DNA of 64,000 bases from Symsagittifera roscoffensis (taxonomy: Eukaryota > Xenacoelomorpha > Acoela > Convolutidae), in assembly GCF_963678635.1 (NCBI RefSeq), contig NC_087069.1, forward strand, positions 22,108,735 through 22,172,734, read 5' to 3'. The notes under the pieces are model-generated. The model was given only the letters and a program-made list of their open reading frames with translations. It made no database searches and was not told the origin of the DNA. The first letter of the stretch is position 1. Each line of letters starts with the position of its first letter. The position numbers were made by a program, and so were the translations under genes. Positions 11,364 through 21,499 of this stretch are shown here, one piece after another.

Positions 11364-11749
11364 AGAAACACGTTCTTTGGTAGAGCTTTTGTTATGCAGA
11401 GCTTTGGAGAAGGTAAAATATAACCGACCGTGTTTGATAAAATTGCTACCCAAACTGTTGTTTCTTCACATTTAGTGGATAACAATATTCGAAAGATTGC
11501 ACATGCTAGTATTAAAATTATGACACAAAATTGGCGCAGAAAAACTAAAAAAGTTCTATTATATGTGTGTCCAAAAACTTCCATGATTTTTGTTCACGCT
11601 TCTCTCCATCAAAAACGGAATTTCTTAAGTTTATTTGCTTGTCACATTCATCAACCATCTCATTATTCGAACAAAAAAATTGACAATGAATAATATTTAT
11701 TTTTCAAAAACACAAAGTAAGAGAAAATGATTTAAATGATGAACAATTT

Positions 11750-12296
11750 TTTTTTACAAAAACCGATTCCATGTTCCCTATGCAAATGCTTTTCTTTCTG
11801 CACAGGAAAAAGTTTTGGCATGACAAAATGGGTAGTTGCTCTACCTCCAATCATATTCTTTAACTTTCAAAATCAAAGTCTGAATTTTTGGGCATGTGTA
11901 ATCACCCAAGTTTTTTTCCACCTGTGCTTCCAAGTTTTCTGACAAAAATTTATATTTTTCATTTTTCATAACCTTCTGCAGAAAAACTGATTATGGAGCT
12001 TTTAATTTTTTAAACCTTTTTTCAAGCTCAGTGTATTTTTCATAAACAATGCTCCAATTGATTCCCTGAAGATGCTTCGTACACCAAGCAGATTGAGATG
12101 ATGCTTTGAAATTTTTGGTAGGAAGAACGGAATATCCCACGGTTTGACCCTTTTTAGAAACTCCTAACTCTTCCACTATGTTGTACTTGAAACACCCATT
12201 ATCAAAAACAACCAAGCTCATTTTGCTAACCGGTTTTTGTGGAGTCTTTTGGTTAAAATGACTAACAATCGAACAATGCATATACTGTTGAAACAA
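11750..12296 (-). pseudogene. unidentified Maverick-associated gene, copy 2
   Basis: Duplicate of the gene at 9600-10128. The open piece 12296-11991 is five codons longer at its start (MFQQY) because sequence upstream of the duplication boundary differs. This copy therefore retains the original upstream context, and copy 1 is the one cut by the duplication junction. Function unknown. Confidence 0.5.
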
Positions 12297-12505
12297 ACAT
12301 TATAACAAAATAAACAGAAAAGCACTCCAGTCACGTGACCAAGCAAACGAGAACTAGGAAATCTAGGTAAAATGTAACAATGACGAGGACCCTTATGCTT
12401 AGTAGAATTCATAGATCCAGCTGCATCACTTAGAAATGTATGGAATCTGAAGTTTTTTGTTTTTGCAAAAAAAAAATCAGTCCATACAGGAATTTTCGTA
12501 ACCAA
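12218..12505 (-). CDS. unidentified ORF fragment
   Basis: A 95-codon minus-strand frame overlaps the end of the second duplication unit. A segment HTFLSDAAGSMNSTKHKGPRHC, with ordered Pro/Arg/His content, looks like genuine protein. Its C-terminal third overlaps the preceding gene copy in another frame and is probably not coding. No domain recognised; possibly a further Maverick gene. Confidence 0.25.
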   Translation of the reverse strand: MVTKIPVWTDFFFAKTKNFRFHTFLSDAAGSMNSTKHKGPRHCYILPRFPSSRLLGHVTGVLFCLFCYNVCFNSICIVRLLVILTKRLHKNRLAK

Positions 12506-12718
12506 TTAGTCCCCTAAAAGGAAATTTTTGGTCATTTTTTTCAAATTTACGTTTGGTTTCAACACAAAACATGTAAAAAGAAAGTAATTTTTTCTTTCTG
12601 TATTTGATGAAAACTCATGCTTAATCAAACCGAAAATTCTGATAATTTCATTTTGTTTCTGAACCGATATTTTTTACAGAGCTTTCGTCAAAAATGAATA
12701 AATTTTTTTTGAATGGTT

Positions 12719-12964
12719 CTACATAAGACAAAACCGAGGGGATAAAATCAACCAGTTTATCAAACTCACTCTTTTTTCAACTGAAAATTTGATTGTTTTT
12801 CCGAATGTTTTTTTACCTACGATATCTAAAAAATTTTTTTTTATAGTATCTGAACGATAACTTAGAAGAATCTTACTTCCTACATTATGGAGAGTCCATT
12901 CAGATTGAGAACTTTGTGACTCTGTATTCAAATCTTGCATTTTTGGTGAATTTTGAGGTTCCAA
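12719..12964 (-). CDS. unidentified ORF fragment
   Basis: An 81-codon minus-strand frame, rich in Ser, Gln and Asn at its start and in Lys/Phe later (segments KMQDLNTESQSSQSEW and GSKILLSYRSDTIKKNF). Its composition is more protein-like than the surrounding A/T-rich sequence. It lies in the same orientation as the capsid/ATPase block and may belong to the Maverick. Family unknown. Confidence 0.3.
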   Translation of the reverse strand: MEPQNSPKMQDLNTESQSSQSEWTLHNVGSKILLSYRSDTIKKNFLDIVGKKTFGKTIKFSVEKRVSLINWLILSPRFCLM

Positions 12965-12969
12965 AGTTG

Positions 12970-15900
12970 TTAGCGAAAATTTCTAGGACTTTTATTGTAA
13001 GATGATTTGAAAAAGTCGCAATTTATTCTGAAGCTTTAAAACAAGATTTCTGGAAAAACCAGTGTTTCAACTCACACTGCTCAGCTCAAAGAAAAAATAA
13101 AAAATGATTCAAGAAGATGAGTTTTTTTAAAATTTATGACTATAATAGTATCACTCAACAAAACTATTGAACACTGCAGTTCTCACCAAACGAAATGTCC
13201 CCTAAGGCTTGGGTGAGTTCTTTGAATTTGTTCAAAGTTTAGTTGACACAGGCAAGTTGCTTCAAGACTTCGTTCTCGTTTGCAGTGAAGATTCGAGTTT
13301 GAATGTAGGATGGCAAATTCGATATAGTTGGGAAGGATATTTTTTTTTGAGTACAAATTTGATTTGAAACTCAGAGCCAACTGATCAGTAGTAGATATTT
13401 CAAAATTCAAATTAATGATGCTTAGAATTATATAGAAAATAGGAAATGTATATGATTCACTATACTTTCCAAATAAGGTATTATTAACTTATCTGGAAAA
13501 GTGAGAAAGGGATTAACCAAATATGGACATTGTGTAGGTGCAACAACTACTATATAAGCACTTCAAGGTATTTTAAAAATCATTTTCATCAAATATTCTG
13601 TGATGGCATCTGCTATGTGTCAAGCATATCCCAATTTATATTCGGATTACAAGGCAAAATCTATTTTATTATATGTCTCGGAAAATGTTCAAGAAAAAAT
13701 TAATGTTCACTCAAGACTAATGTGTTTTTAATCATTCATCAATCTGCCCAGTTGAAATTGCAAGTTCAACTTATTATTAATAGGATCATCGCTCAATCAA
13801 ATTTTGCAAAGATTAGTTAAGTATCATTTCATATACCAAATTGTTGACTGCATTTATACTTTGTGCAACTGCAAATTTTTTCCAATACTATTTCATCAAG
13901 AGGTTAAGTAAAAAATTAATTGAATCGAGCATTCGAACACATCTTAAAATGTATAATACCGGAAAAACTACCGAGTGTTGCAAAGAAACGGATGCTGCGA
14001 AAAAAGTTCAAACGACACTATCTCAGCTCTATACAGAAGCTTGCAACTATCCAGACTCTTAGATCAGCTTCTTTGGAAATTATTCGAATAGTTCAAAAGT
14101 CGAAACTGATTGTTTCATTGATGGTTATGGGAGCGTGTCATTTTTTCATTAAAAAATTTAATTAAATTTTAAAAAATATTGTGAAAATTATTATATTCTA
14201 AATTTTAAAAAATTTCAACGAATAAACTTTTAATTTTAATTGTGTATAAAAATTACTCAGAACTTTCTCGCAAGATGCAAACTTTGATTTAATTTTTCAA
14301 CTTGTTTGCAAAAATTTTATAATTTTTTACAACACAAAAATTGTTTTTGTTTTTTTTAAACAAGAGTCAGGAAAATTTGGTGTAAGATTCAAATTTTTTC
14401 GTGGTTTTTTAGATGACAAATGCAGAAATTTAACTTCTTTTTTCCTATGTGAATGCGAATAGCGCAAATTTTTACTGTAAAAACTTTATTAAATTATTGC
14501 TAAGCAATTTTTCATTATTGATGACTTTTAGTGCTATTCCCTATCCTAATATCATAATACAATCTGTTTCTGATGTTTTTTACAACATTCATGCAATGAA
14601 TGAAAATTTTTAATCAAAATTGGAACAAAGAAATTCCTAATTTTAGATTTTTCAACAGTGTTAGAAAGTCTTGTAATAAATTTCTCGAATATGCGAAAAA
14701 AACTGAAGACAATTTTCTTAAAATGCGATTTTTTTTTCGGTTTTTTAAACATTTTTGCTACAGTTTCTCAGAAAAATTTTGCACGATGCGAAGATTATTG
14801 TTTAGTTTTTAACACGTGTGCAAAGATTGTAATGATTTTCTTATCATGTGTAAAAAATGTTTAAAATTATTTTAGTTTTTGTGCCATCTTTGCAATTAAA
14901 ATTTGAAAAAAAATTTCAAAAGAAAAAAGTAGTTTGTTTTTTAATACGTGTGTAAAATTTTAAACAATTTTTTCTAGATTCTCTTACCTTATCTCTTTGT
15001 TCCTATCTCTTAAAAATAAAACTACTAGATGCAAAAACAAAACAACTTACAAAACACAAGACAACAACCGAACTAATCAAAGAGCTGTCGAGCAGCTGAG
15101 TTCTCAAAATTTTGTAAGTTCTTAAGGAACGCAAAAATCATCTTGGCTTAATCGTCGGTGGTTGACTTGGTGGTTCGCTGACTGTAGTTCTTGGCTCATA
15201 GAACCCCTCTTCGACTTCGATGGTAATTGGGTTCTCCACAGATCCCTCTTCCCGAGGAAAGAGGAAATCGTGGACTAGTTGAGACATAAAGCTAGGGTCA
15301 GGAGTGTCGGGGTAATTCATTCCCACATGCTCAGCTATTTCCTCCATCATTTGCATTTCTCAAAGTTGGTTCTCTGTCATGGTTACTTGCGTTATATGAT
15401 GTTATTTTGAAATCCTTGGGCATCACTTCCACCAGGTGTCAGACTTGAATTGGGTTGTCCATTCGTGCCAGAAAAAATCCACAGACTGTTTCTCGTCCTT
15501 GGTTTTGTACTAGATCAGGAGAAAATTCTACTGAGAACAAAAAGTTACTGTTTTGCACTGAGAAGATCAATTTTAGCAATCAGTTGAGTAAAGAATACAG
15601 AGTAAAAAGTATGATTGATTTGAAGTTGACAGGGGGGTAGTTGACGGTAGTCAAGTGGAAATTGAAGTATTTAGAGCTGGGGGAGGAGGTAGTTGACGAT
15701 AATTAGTTTGAAAAATGAATGATTTTTTCTTAAGGGTGAGGGGTACCTTCAACTCAAATGTTTGGGTTCAACCAATCAGAATAGATTTTCCGTTTACACT
15801 CGATAGTCGTATCCGATCAGAATTTAGCTTCTTTATAGGGATTTTTTGATAAAAAATTGTATCCAATCCAAAAATTCAAGGTCCAAAAATCCATTTAAGG

Positions 15901-16800
15901 CGTTTTTGAAAAATTCTTGTTTCAACTCACAAAAATTGTTCATTGATCTTAGATTGTCGTATCCAATTATAACAGTTTCATTTTGTGAACAGTTAAGCTT
16001 TCCAAATCAGTAAAAAACACAGTATCATTCGCAAATGGAAAAACCAGAAGTTGTTTGCTGTAAAAATAACAAATAATACCGAAATAAGTAACAGAACAAA
16101 GAAAATTAGATCAAGTTGCATTTCCACAGGTTCCGTTTTTCAATCAAATTCAATGAATTTTTTCATGTAATCAAAGAGAAATTGCTGATTTTTGATTAAA
16201 TAGTTCATTGATTTTGATATAGATTTGAGAAAATAGCCTGAAATTGGTGATTTTTTCTTCAACTTGAAATCTTCATCTGAACCTGATCGTTCAGTAATTG
16301 GAAAACCTTTGGAGAAAGGAGGATTAAAGAACTTTGCTTGGCAATATTCACAAACTTGGTATCGGGTAAGGAATAAATAGAGTATTCGAGTTATTATTGT
16401 ACATCGTTTTTTGAATTTCAATTTTTCCAAAATAAATTTAAAAAGTTTTCTAGTCAGGTGTAACTCAGCAGTAAAATTTTAGCTTTGACACTCAAAACTC
16501 GGTTCAAAACTAAACTCTTTGATTCAGTAAGTTTCCCAAAATTATTTTATGTAGTCGGAGAACTTGAGTTTCAACATCATAAACGTCCAAACATTTATGA
16601 AAAAAAATTTACTTGTATTTCATCAATAAGGAAATCACACGGAATTTTTTTTTCTGGTAGAGTATCTCGAGGACGTTCATTAAAATTTTAATTAAAAATT
16701 TTTCAAATAATGATTTTTTCTTATCCAAAATTATGATTAGAAACTGCAGAGTTCTGATTGGTTGAAAACTTCTCTGGAATGATGCTAATACCAGAAAAGA
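12970..16800. other. Maverick interior without recognisable genes
   Basis: AT-rich sequence containing only short open frames on both strands (13183-13410 minus, 13841-14165 plus, 14552-14864 both, 16140-16430 minus). None shows a motif I can name. One possible exception, 15138-15356 minus, is listed separately. A Polinton usually carries a protease and further small genes in this interval; if they were present they are too decayed to recognise by eye. Confidence 0.5.
15138..15356 (-). CDS. small acidic, proline-rich ORF
   Basis: A 72-codon minus-strand frame with balanced codon use unlike its A/T-rich surroundings. It is acidic (MEEIAEHVGM, PREEGSVENPITIEVEEG) and has a Pro/Ser-rich tail (SEPPSQPPTIKP). 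Just upstream a second ATG opens a very short frame that ends immediately, so the start used here is the first of the usable frame. It could be the end of a larger spliced or decayed gene. No family recognised. Confidence 0.35.
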   Translation of the reverse strand: MQMMEEIAEHVGMNYPDTPDPSFMSQLVHDFLFPREEGSVENPITIEVEEGFYEPRTTVSEPPSQPPTIKPR

Positions 16801-16809
16801 AAAATTGCG

Positions 16810-17005
16810 TGAATAGTGACGTCACTTCTTTTTAAAGTTGATGTAATTACCAAAGAAGGGAAGTTTCATGGATAGTAACGTCACTTCTATTGAAAAAATG
16901 GCGTCATTGCCAAAACGGAAGTTTGGGTGGGTGGTGTTGTCACTTCTTTTTATAGAATGACGTCATGACCATAAAAGGAGAATTGCGTAGCTAATGACGT
17001 CAATG
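16810..17005. repeat. about 60-bp degenerate repeat with TGACGTCA palindromes
   Basis: Roughly three and a third units of about 60 bp carry the CRE/ATF-type palindrome TGACGTCA at 16817-16824, 16958-16965 and 16995-17002. Near-matches lie at 16876-16883 (taacgtca) and around 16900 (ggcgtcat). Each unit has gtcacttcttttta followed by attaccaaa(a)gaag-like sequence. The cluster lies about 240 bp upstream of the first polymerase fragment. Confidence 0.7.
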
Positions 17006-17246
17006 TACCAAAAATACGCTGATTTCATTTAGGTTAAATCCTTCATTTTGTTTGCCAATCAGAACTAGTCAACAGAGTTTTACTGCAATTTTTACACTTC
17101 AATACTTCGCGAAAAGAAAAAGTAAGATTTTTATTTAAATTGTATTCAAAGTTTTTAATTTTGGAACAATTCTAAAGTCTCAACTTTTTTAGTTAATGCC
17201 TGTCCTTAACTGAAACTAGAAAAGGAAGTGTGAAGATTGTGAAATT

Positions 17247-20200
17247 ATGTACAATCGTTCAAACGCTTCTCGACTCGATTCGGCCGCAATTATCAATTTT
17301 GCCCTGGGATTTGTTCTTCGAAATTTTGAGACTGCTGTCTACGCCCATGAAAATAAAATTTTATTTGAAAATTTTTGTTTGCTCTGTATTAATGCAGACT
17401 TGATAACAATTCAAGGGAAATTTGAAAAATTTGATTCTGTATAGCAATGTAAACAGGAACGTCAAAACACAAAATGGAAGTTCAAATTCATTAAAAACGT
17501 GACAATTTTTACTGCTTTGCTGCAAAACTTTCCAATGGGATGTCGGGACTCTGCCATACCTGAACTTTTAATGCGACATACCGAAGTGAACTGTATTTTA
17601 TCTAACAGAGACGAGGAACCATATAAAAGTCATTTGTGTTTTTTCCGCGCATTGGCAATATACATAAACAGACACTATGCTCTCGACTCTCACACTTCTA
17701 GATACTTTACAGAATCTGTCTCCAAGTCAGGCCATGATCCTAATAACTTTCGTGGATTTTCCTTTGAAGACTTACCTGTTGTCGAGGAAATTGTGCAAAG
17801 AAACATCTTTTTCACGATTTTGATATGCAAGAAGGAGAATATGCAGAGAACAAGCTCGAAGAAACATTGAAAGATTTGATAAAACAGTCAAATTACTGAG
17901 ATAAGTTAATCATATCGTTCATACAAATGTTATAGATAGCTTCTCCAAGTGCTTCCGGTGTCCTATTTGGGACACTTTTTTTAAATCCGAAAGTTTTAAC
18001 AAACATCTTCTGAGATGCAAGGATTGAGTGAGCCATATTTACTCAAAGAATACCTATGAGCTTTGCAAAACCTTGTTTGAAAAGCTAGAAGGAATCATCA
18101 GTCTTCCAGTTTCTGGAAAACACAAGCTTTTCAATAATCTAGCAGTTTTCGATTTTGAATCAAACTGTGTTCCTGCATCTTTTTGTACAACAAGGATCCT
18201 AATAATTGATTATGTCAGCAACCTCGAACTGTTGGCTGAAAAGGTAAGCTGGAGATGAGAACAAAACTTCAAGATTTTGAAATAGCTGTCAAGGAACGAA
18301 TGAAAAAGTTCTTTGATTAACTAAAGGAGCGAGGTAAAAAGCTTTCAAATAACAAAATTGAGTACGAAGACGAATGCATTGAAGGTTTAAAAGAAGCAGA
18401 TATGTCAACACAATTCTTGTGATTTCGGAAAACTCAACTCATAATTTACCTATTTTTGCATTTATAAACGGTTGAAATGATTTGAGTTTGATCAGACCCT
18501 ACTTAATTCCTTATTTGATTCGCGATAAAGAACAAGAAACCTGAGTCATCACAAAAGCAAATGACTTTATACAATTCCGGTTTAAAGATCTACAATTTCT
18601 CGACATAATGAAGTTTCTAGGTGGGGCAATTACTCTAGACTCTTTTCTCAAAGCCTATAAAGCTCGCGAAACAAAACGATTCTTTCCCTATGAGTGGTTT
18701 GATGACCCTGACAAGCTTGATTCTCCCAAATTGCCGCCGTATGAAGCCTTTTTAAAAATAAACTTAGAAATAACAATCCTCTAGACGTTGAGACCCTGAT
18801 TACGAGAAGCTGAGAAAAACGACCATCAAGTTTTGAAAAGGCTTCAAGTCAAGACTATTCCTCCATCTGGCTTGGATAACTACAATAAATTACGAAAAAC
18901 TTGGAAGAAAATTGGGATGACTGTTTTCAAAGACTTTTTGCTGTGGTACAAAAAAAGGATGTAGTTACAACCCTGAAGGCAGTGCAAAAAATGATTCTTT
19001 TTTATGAAAACAAGGAAATTGATATGTTAAAACTTGGATGTACACTTCCAAATCTATCAAACATGTTTTTGCATAGTTCTACAAATTACAAGAATTGTTC
19101 ATTTTGCGAAGGTGATAAAGATTTCTGGGAAAAAAACGAGAAGACATGACCGGTGAGCCTTCCATTGTAATCACTGGAAAAGCTGAAATTGATAGAACAT
19201 TCATTAGAAATTCATCAAATTTGTTTAAATTGATCGTTGGAATTGATGCAAGTCAGCTCTACTCCTTCTCAATGTGCCTAGATATGGCAACAGGACTGTA
19301 CACGAGATGGGAGTTTGACACCGATTCGCAAAAATTCAAAGCTAAACTTAATCGAACTCACAATTTTGGGAATATGGTCATGTCTTTTTACCAGGAAAGA
19401 ATTCCAGAATGTTCAATTGAGAACTTTTTTACATCTGAAAAACAGAACAAAAATTGACTGTTTTAATGTGGACGGTTTTTGTGATCACTGCAAGACAGTG
19501 TTCGAGTCAATGAGATGTTACTACAACTTCTGTTCTTGTCAAGAATCTCATCCTTCCTTAGCAGATCGGGATATTGATCGAGGTAGTAAGAAAAGAGAGA
19601 TGGGTGATATGAGGGGGGAATACATGAAAGAGAAAAGATATAAACTTGAAGAAAAGTGGGAGTGTGAGTGGTGTGAAAGTTCGAAACCAATGACAAGATC
19701 AAAATTCTTGTCAGAACCCATTTTCCTTACAGAAGACTTCTTTCTACATCTCTTTTTTATGCCCGTTATTCCAGATGAACTGAAATCAAAATTTTGCAAC
19801 AATCTCAATTTTCAAAAATACTGAGGTTGGAAGAAACGCTATTAGAGACTACATGGATAATAACGCAATCGAGAACGAAATGTTGAAATGTCCTCAGAGA
19901 GTGCTGTTATTTCAAGCTAGATAGTTTCAAGCTAGAAAATCGAACAGTTATAACTCTTCTCTTCACCTTTTATATTGAACTTGGATTGCAGTGCACTGAA
20001 TTTTACCGTTTTGTTCAAAAATCTCCACGGAAACGCTTTAATAGTTTTGTTCAGTCAGTGGTTGATGCTAGAAGAGAATGAAATGAAAACCCTTTGTCAG
20101 GAGTTGTTGCAAAAACTATGAAGCTCATAGGCAATTCCTCCGACGGAAAACAGATCATGTTTAGAGCCAGGCAAAAAGTAACGAAGTCTCTGAACGATAG

Positions 20201-20880
20201 AAAAATTCATAGAGCGATCAATGAATCGTTAAAAGAATTTATCAAAAGATTGAATACAGTTGAAAAAGACTCCCATGAGGTTGGATTTTTCATACTGCAG
20301 TATGCGAAACTGAGAATGTTTGAACTCTACTATAACTTCTTCGACAAGTTCTGTGATGTAACTAAACTTGAAGAGTTGGATATGGATACAGACTCATTTT
20401 ATTTGCACTTGCTAAAGAAAACTTATGTGACTGCATCCAACCAGAAAAAAAAGAGATATTGATTGCAGAGATTCTTTCAAGGCAGAAGCAAACATTAAAT
20501 TTTTTCTTTAAACGTGTAGCTGCATCCATTAAAAAAACATGATAAACGGGAGCTGAGACTTTTCAAAGAGGAGTTTAGATGTACAGAAATGCTTTGTGAA
20601 GCAAGACAAATTGCTGCTATGACAACAAGCCAGAAAAAGTCAAATTCAGTAGAAAAGGTTTGATTAAACAAGTTCTGAAAGAATCTGGAGAAGGACCAAT
20701 GTCAGAGTACAGGAGAATGATCGCTGAAGCCATCAAACTAACATCTACATAATGAGAATTCAGAACCATAACCATATGGTGGCCACATATGTGCAAACAT
20801 AGAAAGGAGTTAGTTATTTTTATCCAAGCAGACAATTTCAAGATGACAGAACTCAAACGAAACCATTGAACTCATAAAAG
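17247..20880 (+). pseudogene. POLB: Maverick protein-primed DNA polymerase B
   Basis: A 3.6-kb relic readable through frame changes: open pieces at 17247-17444, 17499-17870, 18028-18258, 18901-19149, 19146-19457, 19315-19824 and 20094-20462, with further similarity to about 20880. The upstream half has FRCP..DTFF-like zinc-ribbon residues (about 17955), then NLAVFDFESNCV, the exonuclease-like region. Next comes FLDIMKFLGGAITLDSFLKAY (about 18600). The palm follows: motif A GIDASQLYSFSM (19230-19265), motif B KLIGNSSDGK (about 20121-20150; the usual Tyr before Gly is Asp here), and motif C MDTDSFY (about 20381-20401). The usual product is a family B polymerase of over 1000 residues that replicates the element. 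Numerous stops and indels make this copy inactive. A Cys/His cluster with VDGFCDHCKTVF is also preserved. Confidence 0.85.
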
Positions 20881-20984
20881 TTGATGCAATGTAAAAAATT
20901 TGTAACAAGTGATGCATTGTTTTAAAATTTCATACAATGCGGTGTTTTGTTGGTGTTTGATTATAAAAGTGCGGTAAACTTCAA

Positions 20985-21478
20985 ATACGATGCAGTGATT
21001 TTTTTACTTTCATTGTAACTTGAAGTTTTTTCTCAAAAGTATGACTTTTTTTTAAAGATTCAGTAGACTTCAACAAAATTTCAGGTAGCTAGAACACTCA
21101 ATTATCTAATAAAATGTTTTATAGGTCAAATTATATCAAATCTTATTGTGTTTTGAAGTTTTCTATACACCATTGACATACCATATACCAAAAAACTAAT
21201 TGAAAGACCTTCATTCCATACTATACACGTAATTAACAGTAACGTGATCTTTAACAATTAGATAGCGCTTGAAGAGTTTTTTGCAAGAAACCTAGACAAC
21301 TCCTCACAAAATTCAAAAAATGTTTTTTTTTACCATTCTTTTACCATCACACAAACTATGAAACCCTACCATTGGTATTCCATAATCTAATACTTTGCAG
21401 ACTCTATACCTAATGATAACACATAGATGAAAGACCGGATGCTCTATTCCCTAATTTAAAAGGGAAACCAGGACCCCC
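20985..21478 (-). repeat. right terminal inverted repeat of the Maverick
   Basis: The reverse complement aligns with 2501 to about 3075: gggggtcctg, gagcatccggtctt, catctatgt, ggtatagagtct, ggaataccaatgg, ctaattgttaaagatcac and attacgtgta are shared in order. It starts immediately after the polymerase relic and ends within a few bases of the old Gypsy gag sequence. Confidence 0.8.
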
Positions 21479-21499
21479 TCCGCCCACTTTGGCTCAAAC

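Larger units (their letters stand above)
7984..12290. repeat. 2.15-kb tandem duplication (two units)
   Basis: Unit 1 (about 7984-10136) and unit 2 (about 10137-12290) run in direct orientation with an offset of 2151-2153 bp. They are nearly identical, with only scattered single-base differences and small indels (for example ggatggtcg versus ggaaggtcg at the start). Both carry the ATPase relic and the unidentified gene upstream of it. Because the units match far better than the two Maverick TIRs, the duplication is much younger than the element, or it is an assembly duplication. Confidence 0.93.
2501..21478. mobile_element. decayed Maverick/Polinton DNA transposon, about 19 kb
   Basis: The element is defined by long terminal inverted repeats (left 2501 to about 3075, right about 20985-21478) and by Polinton-type genes between them. 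On the minus strand these are major capsid, a small structural protein, penton-like minor capsid, retroviral-type integrase and FtsK/HerA-type packaging ATPase. Protein-primed DNA polymerase B is on the plus strand by the right end. Divergent placement of polB relative to the capsid and integrase block is common in this class. Every gene carries stops and frameshifts, so the element is dead. A cysteine protease, usual in Polintons, was not recognised. No convincing 6-bp target duplication was found, so the outer ends are accurate only to some tens of bases. The element also carries two secondary duplications, one at the left end and one around the ATPase. Confidence 0.85.

Noticed and set aside
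19463-19808. Minus-strand ORFs opposite polB
   Set aside because: The plus strand carries the conserved polymerase segments; these are shadows.
2495-21484. 6-bp target duplication of the Maverick
   Set aside because: I compared the flanks (aaggttt left, tccgcc right) and found no match; the ends are too decayed or rearranged to claim one.
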